This document shows, piece after piece, positions 17,038-26,885 of a stretch of 64,000 nt of DNA. The position numbers and the translations under genes are program-made. Source of the DNA: Humisphaera borealis (GTDB taxonomy: Bacteria > Planctomycetota > Phycisphaerae > Tepidisphaerales > Tepidisphaeraceae); the NCBI RefSeq assembly GCF_015169395.1, contig NZ_CP063458.1:6572001-6636000 (forward strand), written 5' to 3'. The notes under the pieces were generated by a model. That model made no database searches. It was not told the origin of the DNA and saw nothing but the letters and a program-made list of their open reading frames with translations. Numbering within the stretch: the stretch's first letter is position 1; each line of letters opens with the position of its first letter.

Positions 17038-18315
17038 ATGGAACGCCGAGGTCCTCAGGGCCTGAAGTTCGCAGGTCTGTTCGCCGCAGGGGCAGCACTG
17101 ACCGCCGGGCAACGACTGCTCCAGGCGGCTCGACTGCGCCACCGGCAGGACGGCTGGCGGCGCAGTGCGGGGGTTGTGCTGCGGGGGCCGGAATCGACGT
17201 TCATCCTGTCGGCGTTCGGGCTCAAGCTTCCTGACCCTCCTCACCCTGACCATCCCCACACCGACCCGCCCGCGCGGCTGGCGGCCGGCCTGCACGCGTT
17301 TCTCGCCGCCGAACCTGCGCCGCGCGTCCGCGTCCGCCGTGGCGCCGCCGCCGACCAGGCCGAGCCCTTCGATTCGGTCACGTATTCGCTTGGCGTGGAC
17401 TCGTGGGTCGAGGGGGCGGAGCGGTTTCTTCCGCCCAGACGCTGGGACCAGTCGTTGCTGCGAACGCACGACTCGGTCGCCCATCTCCCGGCGTTTGCAT
17501 TCGTCGCCCGGATCGGCCCGCGGGATCAGGTCGATCTGTGGGCGCGGGTCAATCATGTCGCGACCGATGGCGTACCGGCTCAGGAGCTGATCTCGCGCCT
17601 CGAAGCCCGCTGGGGGATCGCCGAGTCGGTCACCTTCCCAAACCCGACGACGTTCGCGCCCTTCGAATTGCCGCAACCGGTCGATGGCCGCGGCGATGCC
17701 GCCGCTTTGCAGACGTTTCTCGATCTATCGCCGCTCATCGCCTGGCGTGGGAAAGCAAACAAGTCGCTGCCCGAGCCCATCACCCTCTCGGCCGCGCTGA
17801 TGTGGTGCCTTTCGCGCCATCCGACCTTCGCCAAGCTGCAGATGGGCACCACGGTTGACATTCCGCCGGTCGGCGATCTGGGCAGGGGCGTCGGGGTGAT
17901 CTCGATCCGTCCGGGCGACTTTGAGAGTGGACCGACCGGACTGAAGGCATATGTAACGGCGTTCAACCGCGAGTTGTCGCTCGTCCGCCGGCGGGCCAGC
18001 GCCGGATGTCAGCTGCTCGATGCGACAGCTCCGATCCCGCCAGCCTGTGCCCGGGCGATGCTGCACCAGGCGCTGCGGCAGGGCAAGGCGTTTGGCACAT
18101 TTGCTCTGTCAGTCCTGAAGGACGCGAAGGTGTTCGGCGCGCCGATCGGCGAGATCGGCCATGACGACGGGTTTCTGGCATTGGGAAGTGCGGCGCTGAC
18201 CGCCAACAACGGCTCGAAGGTCGCGTGCGCGACGATCAAAGGGGCCGCGACGCGCATCGGCGGCCATCCGGCGGCGATCCGTGAGGCAATCTCGCGCATC
18301 GCGAACGATGATTGA
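17038..18315 (+). CDS. CAT/E2-fold acyltransferase-like protein
   Basis: A 425-residue protein. An NHVATDGVPAQ segment near residue 171 matches the HxxxDG active-site motif of the chloramphenicol-acetyltransferase / dihydrolipoyl-acyltransferase / condensation-domain fold. Later features of that fold are also suggested: a TTVDIPPVGDLGRGVGVISI stretch in the second half and a Gly/Ala-rich C-terminus. The N-terminus contains a weakly hydrophobic segment (FAGLFAAGAALTAG) that could be a membrane anchor. No lipoyl or carrier domain is present and no synthetase genes are nearby, so the acyl donor and acceptor cannot be named. The ribosome-binding site is weak. It is convergent with the NarL-type regulator downstream. 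Confidence 0.6.
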   Translation: MERRGPQGLKFAGLFAAGAALTAGQRLLQAARLRHRQDGWRRSAGVVLRGPESTFILSAFGLKLPDPPHPDHPHTDPPARLAAGLHAFLAAEPAPRVRVRRGAAADQAEPFDSVTYSLGVDSWVEGAERFLPPRRWDQSLLRTHDSVAHLPAFAFVARIGPRDQVDLWARVNHVATDGVPAQELISRLEARWGIAESVTFPNPTTFAPFELPQPVDGRGDAAALQTFLDLSPLIAWRGKANKSLPEPITLSAALMWCLSRHPTFAKLQMGTTVDIPPVGDLGRGVGVISIRPGDFESGPTGLKAYVTAFNRELSLVRRRASAGCQLLDATAPIPPACARAMLHQALRQGKAFGTFALSVLKDAKVFGAPIGEIGHDDGFLALGSAALTANNGSKVACATIKGAATRIGGHPAAIREAISRIANDD

Positions 18316-18379
18316 TACGCACTGTCATCGAATGGTGTGCGATCAGGGTGCACCTGCGGCCAGACCCGAGTGTAGACCT

Positions 18380-19063
18380 TCACCGGTCCCGCTGGTCTTC
18401 GGCGGATGAGGACTGCCCGATCAGGCCCACGTCCATCGCGAATCGCGTCAGCTCCGCCCGGTTGGCGAGCCCCAGCTTCTCCATCAGGCGTGCCCGGTAC
18501 GATTCGACCGTCTTGACGCTCAGCAGCAGCCGATCGGCGATCGCCTGGTTGGTGTGACCTTCAGCGACCATGACCATGACTTCCCGCTCGCGCGCGCTGA
18601 GGGTCGCCAGCCGCGGATTCGGTTCGCTGCCTTTGCCGACGCTGGGCGCGACGGCAGCCTCGGAAGTGCTGTGCATGTCGACGAAGAGCCGGCCCCGATG
18701 GACCGTGCGGATGGCGGTGATCAGTTCCGCGTCGGCGGCGCTTTTGACCAGGTACCCCGATGCGCCGGCGGCGAGCGCCGTCCGGCAATACGCCGGGTCA
18801 TCGTGCATGGTCAGAACAACAATTCGAATCGCCGGCCGGCCGGCGAGGATTCGAGAAATCGCGCCCAGCCCGGTGCCGCCGGGCATGGTCAGGTCGAGGG
18901 TCATGACGTCGGGCTTGGTGGAAGCGGCGAGTGCGACGGCGGTCGAAAAATCATTCGCTTCGCCGACGACTTCCATGTCCGGCTGCGCGGCGATCATCCA
19001 GCGCAGGCCGTTGCGCAGGATGGCATGGTCGTCGGCGATCAGGACGCGGATCTTCGGCTGCAT
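18380..19063 (-). CDS. NarL/FixJ-type response regulator
   Basis: A 227-residue two-domain regulator. The receiver domain has the acidic pair DD at 11-12, phospho-acceptor Asp57 in VMTLDLTMPG and Lys107 in GYLVKSAADAE. The C-terminal LuxR-type helix-turn-helix reads LSAREREVMVMVAEGHTNQA, then LLLSVKTVESYRARLMEKLG. It binds DNA once phosphorylated. It begins 3 nt after the stop of the histidine kinase gene, so the pair is one transcription unit. The stimulus and target genes are not shown by the sequence. Confidence 0.95.
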   Translation of the reverse strand: MQPKIRVLIADDHAILRNGLRWMIAAQPDMEVVGEANDFSTAVALAASTKPDVMTLDLTMPGGTGLGAISRILAGRPAIRIVVLTMHDDPAYCRTALAAGASGYLVKSAADAELITAIRTVHRGRLFVDMHSTSEAAVAPSVGKGSEPNPRLATLSAREREVMVMVAEGHTNQAIADRLLLSVKTVESYRARLMEKLGLANRAELTRFAMDVGLIGQSSSAEDQRDR

Positions 19064-19066
19064 GGT

Positions 19067-19948
19067 CTACGGTTCCAGGGGAATCCTCACGTGAATCGCC
19101 GTGCCACCCCGCGACGACTTTACACGAAACTCCCCATGAAGCAGGGCCACGCGCTCGCGAATGCCCCGCAACCCCAAGCCGCCTGACGGTGATTCCAGTA
19201 GCGGTGCCCCCGCGTCAAAACCCCGGCCGTCGTCCTCGATCAACAACGACAAAGCGCCATCAGCCACGGTGATGTCGACCGCCGCTCGTCGTGCCGCGGC
19301 ATGCTTGGCGATGTTGTTCAGGGCCTCCTGGACGATGCGATACACGGAGATTTCGACCGTCGGATCCAACCGCCGGCTGACCTCGCTTTTCAGCCGGATC
19401 GCCACGTCGTGCACGCGCTCGAAATCTTTGCACAACCGCTCGACCGCCGGTCCGATGCCCAGGTCTTCCAGAACGGCGGGGCGAAGACCGCGGGCCAGCC
19501 GGCGGACTTCATCGTGCGCCTGCGCGCCGAGTTCCCGCAGATCGCGGGCGCGCTCCCGGGCGGAGGAAAGATCGGCCGCCGAATCGATCGACGATAGCCC
19601 GACCAGCAGTGCGGTCAGGTGCTGCCCGATGCTGTCGTGGAGGTCGCCGGCGATGCGTGCGCGTTCCTGCTCCTGCGATTCGAACATGCGCTTCAACAGT
19701 CGGCCGCGTTCCTCGAACAACTGGCGGAGCGGCAGAATCGCCAGCCACCAGACCGCCGGCGCGGTCGCAATGGTCAGCACGGCAGCGTCGAGGAGGCTTT
19801 CCATCAGCTCACCATGCAGCCAGGTCGGAAGCCGCGGAAGCAGCAGCATGATCGCGCCTTCGACACAGAACACGACAAGCAGAACAAGGCCGAATACCCG
19901 AACCGGTGAGAGTGGGGACAACGGGGAAAGTCCCAGCCGCGTTGACAT
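19067..19948 (-). CDS. NarX/DegS-type sensor histidine kinase
   Basis: A 293-residue kinase starting MSTRLGLSPLSPLSP; upstream in-frame codons give no kinase-like sequence. Two hydrophobic segments (about residues 17-38 and 52-72) anchor it in the membrane, with only a short external loop between them, so it has almost no periplasmic sensor domain. The HisKA_3 dimerisation box has the phospho-acceptor His104 in RIAGDLHDSIGQHLTALL. The HATPase_c domain shows the N box (VQEALNNIAKHA) and G box (DDGRGFD, then GGLGLRGIRERV). The product phosphorylates the regulator encoded immediately downstream. Confidence 0.93.
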   Translation of the reverse strand: MSTRLGLSPLSPLSPVRVFGLVLLVVFCVEGAIMLLLPRLPTWLHGELMESLLDAAVLTIATAPAVWWLAILPLRQLFEERGRLLKRMFESQEQERARIAGDLHDSIGQHLTALLVGLSSIDSAADLSSARERARDLRELGAQAHDEVRRLARGLRPAVLEDLGIGPAVERLCKDFERVHDVAIRLKSEVSRRLDPTVEISVYRIVQEALNNIAKHAAARRAAVDITVADGALSLLIEDDGRGFDAGAPLLESPSGGLGLRGIRERVALLHGEFRVKSSRGGTAIHVRIPLEP

Positions 19949-20355
19949 GTCCGAATCTTCGGCGTTACGGCCGAATCCGCAACAGGGTTCTGACGATGGC
20001 CCATCGAAGCCCCGGGGATGACGACGGTCGGTGTCGTGGACCGCGCCTGCATCACCATGGTGGCCCTGCGACAGCAGGGGCGCTTCCATCAGGGTTGACG
20101 AGTTGCAGGTGTCCAAGACAGGCCTCACGCGACTGTGGCAAGGTGGCTCCTATGCTGGAGACCTACCTTTGCCCCTTCGCGGGTCTATCCCGGAGCAAGA
20201 CAAACATCCCAACAGACGTTGCGCCGCCGTACTGGGAATCCCTCGGCCGACACGCGGAACAGGCCCGTGACTCCCGAGGGCAGGAATCACGGGCTGTTCG
20301 GCGGACTGGATCGAAGACGCTGCGGTCGTACGTCGCGGCCCAGAGTCGGTTCACA
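19949..20355. other. Spacer with a hairpin between surface-protein and kinase genes
   Basis: About 400 bp between two minus-strand genes. At 20264-20293 there is an 11-bp stem with one mismatch (CCCGTGACTCC / GGAATCACGGG), about 60 bp past the stop of the large surface protein. It may terminate that transcript but lacks a T-run. The part near 19949-20100 should hold the kinase promoter; no clear -35/-10 pair was found. Confidence 0.4.
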
Positions 20356-23300
20356 TCAGTTCAGACCCCAGCGTTCATGATCCCAGACCGCCAGTAGATC
20401 ATCCGAGCCGTCGGTGTCGCCGGCGTCCTTCAAAGACGACTGCGGCCGAATCAACGTCTGGGCGAACACAGGTGAAGCGGGGGCTTCTACCTTTGCCGAA
20501 CCATGCTTGGCCGCGGGGCGGACGGGCGGAAGTTCGACCTTCTCCGACGCGGCCTCGCCAATCGAAGCTGCGACCGACGGGCGGGGGTCGGCAATGCCCT
20601 GCGCGTTGCGGTTGGCGGTCGCCAGCTGGAACGTCGCGCTGGCCGATTGCGATCCTGAAAGCCGTGCCGTCGCGCCGGCGTATTCGTACACCCGATCGGT
20701 GCCGGCATCGACGATCCAAAGGTCGCTGACATCGTTCGGATCGAGGGTCAGGCCCGTCGGCGTCCGGTTGGCCGAGTCGATCGTCCAGTTGCCTTCCAGC
20801 AAACCCAGCATGCTGTAGCGGAACACGCTGTCGAGCTTCGACCCGTCGTTCACCACCCACAGGTGGCTTCCGTCGGTGACAACATCCATGGCGTCACGAT
20901 TGCTGCGGTTCAGCGAGAAGCTCGATGTCGCCGACACCTTGCCCGACAACCGGGCCGCCGCGCCGGCGAAGTAGAACACCTTGTCCGAATCGTTATCGAC
21001 GACCCAGAGACTGACGCCGTCGGTGGTGATGCCCTCTGGCCTGCCGAGGCCCTTGGCCGTCCAGGATCCGAGCAGCTTGCCCGCCGGCGTGTAGACGAAC
21101 ACGTCTCCCTTCTCGTCTATCGTCCAGAGCCGCGTGCCGTCGGCTTTGGCGGCGATGCCACGCGGGTCGGCATTCTCCTTGTTCAGGCTCTTGCGGGTGG
21201 TCGCGGCCCCGGCGGCGTCGTAGCCGAAGGTGTCGGTCGTCGTGCCATCGACCACATAGAACTTCGTTCCGCCCGGCACGACGACCGGCGTCACAACGAT
21301 CGTGACTGTCGCCGCGGCCGAGGCGGCCGTGCCGTCGATGGCGCTGTAGGTAAAGCTGTCGGTCCCGCTGTATCCGGCCGAGGGGGTGTACACAAAGCTG
21401 CCGCTGGCATTCAGCACCAGCGTGCCGTGGGCCGGACCGGTGACCTGAACGGCATTCAGCAGGTCGCCGTCGGTATCGGAGTCATTTCCGAGAAGACCAG
21501 GGGCTGAGACGGTCAGTGTTGCGCCCTGGGCAACCGAGTAGGCATCGTTGCCCGCCACGGGCGTGTCGTTGACCGCGGAAACGGTCAAACTCACGGTCGC
21601 TGCGCTCGAGCTAAGCGTGCCGTCGCTTGCGCGATAGGTGAAGCTGTCCGGGCCGTTGTAGTTCGCAGCCGGGGTGTAGGTGAACGACCCATCGGCATTC
21701 AGCGAGACAGTCCCGTGGGCGGGGCCGGTCACGATGCCGGCAGTCAGCGGGTCGCCGTCGGCGTCGGAATCGTTCGACAGCAGGCCCGGCGCGGAAATGT
21801 TCAGCGGCTGGTCCTCCGCCGTCGTGTAGACATCGTCGGCGGCGACCGGTGCATCATTCACGGCTGTCACACCCAGCGTCACCGTCGCCAGGTTGGAACT
21901 CACGGTGCCGTCGCTGGCGCGATACGTGAAGCTGTCGGGGCCGTTGTAGTTCGCCGCCGGGGTGTAGGTGAAGGAACCGTCGGCGTTCAGCGTGATCGTC
22001 CCGTGGACCGGGCCGGTCACGATGCCGGCGGTCAGCGGATCGCCGTCGGCGTCGGAATCGTTCGACAGCAGGCCCGGCGCGGAAATGTTCAGCGGCTGGT
22101 CCTCCGCCGTCGCGTAGACATCGTCGGCGGCGACCGGTGCATCGTTCACGGCGGCAATGCTGAGCGTCACCGTCGCCAGGTTGGAACTCGCGGTGCCGTC
22201 GCTGGCGCGATAGGTGAAACTGTCCGGGCCGTTGTAGTTCTCGGCCGGCGTGTAGCTGAATGAGCCGTCGGTATTCAACGAGACCGTACCATGGGTCGGC
22301 GCATCGACCAGCGTCACGGTCAGCGCGCTTCCCTCGATGTCCGAATCGTTCGACAACACGCCTGGAGGCGTGACGGTCAGCGTCGTGTCTTCCGACGTCG
22401 AATAGCTGTCGTTCCCGGCGGTCGGGGCATCGTTAACGGCGGCAATGTTCACGATAAAGGTCTGCGGCAGGCTGATGTCGATACCGCCGCCGACCGTGCC
22501 GCCGTTGTCATGCAGACTGACGGTGACGACCGCCGACCCGCTGGCGTTGGCGGCGGGTGTGTAGCTGAGCGTGCCGTCGGCCGACACCGTGGGCTGCACG
22601 CTGAAGAGCGCGTTGTTGTCGTTGGTCACGATAAAGTCGAGCACCTGGCCCGCTTCGCTCGCCGGCCCGGCGCTGATCGCCGTCGCCCAGCCGCTGACGA
22701 TCTGGCTGGCGGCGTCTTCGAGCACGTTCTGGTCGGCACCCTTGACGAAACTCGGCGCGCTGTTGACCGCCACGGCACTGGTCGAGGCGCCGAAGTCGAT
22801 CGAGTCTTCGAACTCGCCGTCTTCCAGTTCGCAATACTCGTAGCCGTCGCCGGGGATTGGCGTTCCGATGACGACTGGGATCGAACCCATCACCACGTTG
22901 GTTCCGGCCCGGACGAATTGCAGGTCTAACCGGCGCGGCGCGCCGTCGCCGATGAACTCGACGTCAAACGTCGCCGTCTGGCCGGCACCGATGCCGGTCA
23001 GCGTTCCGGTGTAATTGGTGATCCGCACCCGCGGATCGGACGCCTGCACGGTGAGATCGACCGCGACGTTGGTGACCGCATTCTGGATCGCGTTGACCAC
23101 GCCATTGGCGACGCTGCCGGCAAAGCCCGAGGCGATCTGAAAGTAAAGCGGGTCGCCGGGGGCGATCGGGTCGGCCGTTCCGTTGTCGATGGTGGCGGTC
23201 GAGCGGTTGACCGCGCCCGTCAGCTTCGACAGCGACTCCAGCCCCTGCCGCGGGTCGAGCGTCGCCTGCGGATTGGTGCCCAGGCCGATGACCAAGGCTC

Positions 23301-26300
23301 CCAGGGCATTCAAACCGGTGACCGTTTCCTGAAGGCCCGCGCCGCTGTTGAACGGTGTCGTCGGACGAGACGTCTGCGTGAGCGCGCTGATCGGCAGCGA
23401 TACGCCGCCCACGCCCGTAATCGTCGATTCGCCTTTGGGCTGGTAGGCAAAGCCGGTATCGGTCGCGGTCAGGATGATCGGCAGTGCGCCGGCCCGGAAG
23501 CCGCCGCCGCCGACATTGCCGGCGGCAGCCATGACCGAGTTGGCCGGGTCGGCGACGAACGACGCGAAGGAGGGCACGTCTCCGCTGAGGCCCGGCGACA
23601 ACTGCGTGGACGCCAGCCCGGCGGGGCCGCTGTCGAGCACCGAGCCGTTGTTGTTGCCGTCAAAGCCCTTGCCGGTCACGAGCTGATACAGCGCTTCGAT
23701 GTCGGTTTCCGGCTGGTCGCCGCCGTAGCCCGGGGTCGTGCGGTTCAGTGCGGCCTGGATCGCGGTCATATAGCCGGCGGAACTGGCGGCGACGATCGGC
23801 TGGTTCAGCGTGAACGGCCGGCCGGTGCCGTATTCCGACGCGAAGTTGCCGTACTCTTCGAGCCGGCCGACGCCGAAGCCCAGATCGATCCCGGGCATCG
23901 CGGTCTGCAACTGCGAGATGATCGTCGGGAACGCCGCCCGAACGATCGGGCTGTTGTTGACGAAGCTGCCGGTGTCGTCGAACAGGAGGAACACGTCAAC
24001 CAGATTCGTCAGCGCGCCGGTGTTCGGCAGCGTCAGGCTGACCGTCTGGCGATGTTTCTGACCCTTGGCCAGCGAGATGTTGATGCTGCCGGGGCTGACA
24101 TTGCCGACGGCGGGATTGCTCACGCCGGTCGGCCAGAGGATGCCGCCGGTCGTGCGAGGGAAGGTGCGCTTGTTTCCGCCGGACAGCACTTCGCGAACGA
24201 CGTAAGCGCCGGGGGTGAGATCGGTGAAGACGTACGAGCCGTCGACCTTGGTGACGGCGGTGGGCTCGCCGGCGTCGAGGGTGTCGTCGCGGTCGAGGTC
24301 GACGAAGACCGTCACACCGGCCACGCCGGGCTCGCCGGCGTCTTTCACGCCGTCGTCGTTGCGGTCATCGAATCGGACGCCGCGGATCTCATTGGCCCGG
24401 AAGACCGCTGCCGTGTCCACGCCCGTGCGGTTTTCAGCGCCGGTGATGGTGACAGCGTGGCGCAGCTCGCCGGTGGGCGTGGCGCTCAGCGTCGCCGGCA
24501 GGATCGACCGGACTACGTGGGTGCCGCCGGCCAGGTGGGTGAAGCTGTAGGTGCCCGCCTCGTCGATCGACGGGGTAAAGAACAGATCGGTGGAGGTGAC
24601 AGCCCTGGGTTCGCCGGCGTCGAGGTTGCCGTTGTCGTTGGTATCGAGATAGACCGTCATGCCCGCCAACCCGCGCTCGCCGGCGTCGCGCGTGCCGCTC
24701 TTGTTGGCGTCGGCGTAGACCGTGCCGCTGATCGACGATTCACGCAGCCGTGCGCTGCCGAAGTCTTGGGCCGTCACATCCTGGCCGTTCCGCAGCGAGA
24801 TCGTGCGGACGTTCGTCACCGGTGCCGACGACCGCCAGCCGCTCGGCAACTGCACCACCACGCTCACGCTGCCTGGCGCGACACCGCTGATCCGGTAGCT
24901 GCCGTCGGCACCGCTGGTAGCGCTCAGCTCGGCGGCGTCGAGCACGCGGTTGGAATTACTGTCGATGAAGACCGTCCAGCCACTCACGCCGGGGTCGGCG
25001 AAGCTGCTCGTGACCAGGTCGAACTCGCGAATGCCGTTACCGTTGATGTCTTCCCACAACGTGCCGCTGACCGTGCCGGGCAGAACTGCCGAGATGGCGT
25101 AGTTGGCGAAATCGGGTGCGACGGACTCTGTTCCGCCGAACACCTTCACCGCGTAGTCGCCGGCGAAACCGGGCGATGTTTCCCAGCCGGCGGGCAACAG
25201 TTCAACGACGTCATACTCGCCGACCTGGAGCCCGCTGAATCGGTAGGTCCCCGTGGCGTCAGTCAGTGCCGTCGGCTCGGCGGCATCCTTGGCGCCGTTA
25301 CCGTTGAGATCGAGATAGATCGTCCAGCCGACCAACGCCGGCTCGGCACCACCGCGAAGACCGTCGGCGTTCAGGTCGTTCCAGGCGCTGCCGCGGATCG
25401 AGCCGTTGGAGTTGCCGAAGTTGGCGAAGTCACGTGCGGTCGAAAGCAGTCCACCGGACACCGCCACCGTCTGCCGCAGATCGAACGTCGGGGAGGTGTT
25501 CCAGCCGGCAGGCAGAACTTCGGTCACCTCGTAGTCGCCGGCGTCGAGGCCGGTGAAAAGGTACACGCCGCTGGCGTTGGTGGTCGCGGTCGGTTCGCCG
25601 GCGTCGGCCGCGCGATTGTTGTTGAGGTCGAGGTAGACCGTCCAGCCTTCCAGGCCCGGCTCGGAGAAGCCGCCGGTCGTCGGGTCCGTCGCCCGAACGC
25701 CGTCACCGTTGAGATCGTTCCAGACCGTCCCCTGGATGGAGCCGTTAATCAGGCTGATGTTGGCAAAGTCGCTCGCCGTGGTGGTTCCGCCGTCCACCAC
25801 CCTGACGGTTTGCTGCACGTCGTGCGTTTTGCTGACCTCCCAACCGGCCGGCAGAACCTGCGTCACTTCGTAGTCGCCGGGGGCGAAGTTGGTGAAGGTG
25901 TATTGGCCGTTGGCATCGGTCAGCGTCGAAGGCTCGCCGGCATCGGGCAGCAGGTTGCGGTTGTTGTCGATGAAGATCGTCCAGCCCGGCAGCCCGGGAT
26001 CGGTGAACAGCCCGGTCGTCGCATCGGTCGCGCGGATGCCGTCGCCGTTCATGTCCTGCCAGACGCTGCCGACGATCGATCCGACGTGCGCCCGGAAGTT
26101 GAAGAAGTCGACCTTCGCCTCCTTGCCGTCCTCGATCAGCGTGTCTTTGCTGCTGGCGGTGCCGGCCGACGGCGTCCACCCGGCCGGGACGATCTCGCGA
26201 ATGCTCCGCACGCCTAGGTAGGTACTGGTGATCAGGTAGTCGCCGTCCTTGTTTGTGACGCCCGCGGGTTCTCCCGCGTCCAGTCCGCCGTTGCGGTTGA

Positions 26301-26529
26301 CGTCGACAAACACCGTCCAGCCGGGCAGGCCGTTCTCGCCGTTGTTCTTGATGCCGTCGTTGTTGACGTCGTCGTAGACGGTGCCGGCCACGTCGCCGCT
26401 GAGCAGCGCCCGGCCTTCCAGCAGCTCCACGCCCAGGCACGGCGGCAACGCGCGACGCGCGGCCCGGCGAATCAGCTTCCTGGGTTCGATCTTCGACGAC
26501 TTGGAAACGGATGGGATCGGGCGGGTCAT
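20356..26529 (-). CDS. Giant surface protein: SdrD-like, vWA-like, cadherin-like and propeller-like modules
   Basis: A 2058-residue protein, started at MTRPIPSVSKSSK. The N-terminal region has the LE-x-R motif VELLEGRALLSG in place of a usual signal peptide. Seven SdrD-B-like modules follow, each with a DxNxDG-type calcium-binding loop (such as NGDGIRATD) and a GDYEVTEVLPAGW-like strand. Next comes a vWA-like domain with a possible MIDAS (LLFDDTGSF). Four cadherin/VCBS-type modules of about 96 residues follow (NDAPVAADDVYTTAEDQPL, LLSNDSDADGDPL, NYNGPDSFTYRASDG). The C-terminal 350 residues are a beta-propeller-like region with LWVVD/LWIVDAGTD repeats. Likely an exported, calcium-stabilised adhesin or matrix protein. 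It lies downstream of a GT87 gene on the same strand. Confidence 0.88.
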   Translation of the reverse strand: MTRPIPSVSKSSKIEPRKLIRRAARRALPPCLGVELLEGRALLSGDVAGTVYDDVNNDGIKNNGENGLPGWTVFVDVNRNGGLDAGEPAGVTNKDGDYLITSTYLGVRSIREIVPAGWTPSAGTASSKDTLIEDGKEAKVDFFNFRAHVGSIVGSVWQDMNGDGIRATDATTGLFTDPGLPGWTIFIDNNRNLLPDAGEPSTLTDANGQYTFTNFAPGDYEVTQVLPAGWEVSKTHDVQQTVRVVDGGTTTASDFANISLINGSIQGTVWNDLNGDGVRATDPTTGGFSEPGLEGWTVYLDLNNNRAADAGEPTATTNASGVYLFTGLDAGDYEVTEVLPAGWNTSPTFDLRQTVAVSGGLLSTARDFANFGNSNGSIRGSAWNDLNADGLRGGAEPALVGWTIYLDLNGNGAKDAAEPTALTDATGTYRFSGLQVGEYDVVELLPAGWETSPGFAGDYAVKVFGGTESVAPDFANYAISAVLPGTVSGTLWEDINGNGIREFDLVTSSFADPGVSGWTVFIDSNSNRVLDAAELSATSGADGSYRISGVAPGSVSVVVQLPSGWRSSAPVTNVRTISLRNGQDVTAQDFGSARLRESSISGTVYADANKSGTRDAGERGLAGMTVYLDTNDNGNLDAGEPRAVTSTDLFFTPSIDEAGTYSFTHLAGGTHVVRSILPATLSATPTGELRHAVTITGAENRTGVDTAAVFRANEIRGVRFDDRNDDGVKDAGEPGVAGVTVFVDLDRDDTLDAGEPTAVTKVDGSYVFTDLTPGAYVVREVLSGGNKRTFPRTTGGILWPTGVSNPAVGNVSPGSINISLAKGQKHRQTVSLTLPNTGALTNLVDVFLLFDDTGSFVNNSPIVRAAFPTIISQLQTAMPGIDLGFGVGRLEEYGNFASEYGTGRPFTLNQPIVAASSAGYMTAIQAALNRTTPGYGGDQPETDIEALYQLVTGKGFDGNNNGSVLDSGPAGLASTQLSPGLSGDVPSFASFVADPANSVMAAAGNVGGGGFRAGALPIILTATDTGFAYQPKGESTITGVGGVSLPISALTQTSRPTTPFNSGAGLQETVTGLNALGALVIGLGTNPQATLDPRQGLESLSKLTGAVNRSTATIDNGTADPIAPGDPLYFQIASGFAGSVANGVVNAIQNAVTNVAVDLTVQASDPRVRITNYTGTLTGIGAGQTATFDVEFIGDGAPRRLDLQFVRAGTNVVMGSIPVVIGTPIPGDGYEYCELEDGEFEDSIDFGASTSAVAVNSAPSFVKGADQNVLEDAASQIVSGWATAISAGPASEAGQVLDFIVTNDNNALFSVQPTVSADGTLSYTPAANASGSAVVTVSLHDNGGTVGGGIDISLPQTFIVNIAAVNDAPTAGNDSYSTSEDTTLTVTPPGVLSNDSDIEGSALTVTLVDAPTHGTVSLNTDGSFSYTPAENYNGPDSFTYRASDGTASSNLATVTLSIAAVNDAPVAADDVYATAEDQPLNISAPGLLSNDSDADGDPLTAGIVTGPVHGTITLNADGSFTYTPAANYNGPDSFTYRASDGTVSSNLATVTLGVTAVNDAPVAADDVYTTAEDQPLNISAPGLLSNDSDADGDPLTAGIVTGPAHGTVSLNADGSFTYTPAANYNGPDSFTYRASDGTLSSSAATVSLTVSAVNDTPVAGNDAYSVAQGATLTVSAPGLLGNDSDTDGDLLNAVQVTGPAHGTLVLNASGSFVYTPSAGYSGTDSFTYSAIDGTAASAAATVTIVVTPVVVPGGTKFYVVDGTTTDTFGYDAAGAATTRKSLNKENADPRGIAAKADGTRLWTIDEKGDVFVYTPAGKLLGSWTAKGLGRPEGITTDGVSLWVVDNDSDKVFYFAGAAARLSGKVSATSSFSLNRSNRDAMDVVTDGSHLWVVNDGSKLDSVFRYSMLGLLEGNWTIDSANRTPTGLTLDPNDVSDLWIVDAGTDRVYEYAGATARLSGSQSASATFQLATANRNAQGIADPRPSVAASIGEAASEKVELPPVRPAAKHGSAKVEAPASPVFAQTLIRPQSSLKDAGDTDGSDDLLAVWDHERWGLN

Positions 26530-26885
26530 GGCGTTGTCCTCGTTCGCGAACTGGGATGAAAAGAGCGCACCTCTCTTCCACACGCAGAACCTACGACCCG
26601 GCCCCGGAGCATGATGCCGGGCAAATTATGGATTCCGGAGAGTTGCTGTCAGGTTTTCCCCGGCAGGTGGAGGGCTCTGACCGGCAACGGGGAGCTGCCG
26701 GGGTAGTCTGGATGAACTGCAGCGCCGACGACCGCGATGGGTCCGACGAGCGGCACGGTGTGACCAGGCGGTCCATCCAGTCCCGACGACAGTGTCTTCA
26801 TGTCCCGAAACTTGGTGGCCCTGCCATCACCCCTTGTTGATCGCCCCGGTCGGGTGGGAGAACGCGGCAGATGGGAAACAATGCC
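26530..26885. other. Long leader region of the giant surface protein
   Basis: About 355 bp upstream of the minus-strand gene. It contains a perfect 9-bp inverted repeat at 26658-26666 and 26695-26703 (CCCCGGCAG / CTGCCGGGG) with a 28-nt loop that can pair further internally. This could be a leader structure or the terminator of the GT87 gene upstream. No ORF with protein-like features is seen, and no known riboswitch consensus was recognised. Confidence 0.35.

Noticed and set aside
24052-26217. Long plus-strand open frame (721 codons) opposite the giant surface protein
   Set aside because: It is antisense to strongly supported SdrD-like modules, and its peptide is Arg/Gly/Ala/Val-rich with periodicity that mirrors the repeats. 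A codon-bias shadow in high-GC DNA.
26658-26703. Riboswitch in the leader of the giant surface protein
   Set aside because: A hairpin is present, but I could not match a cobalamin, c-di-GMP or other known aptamer core.
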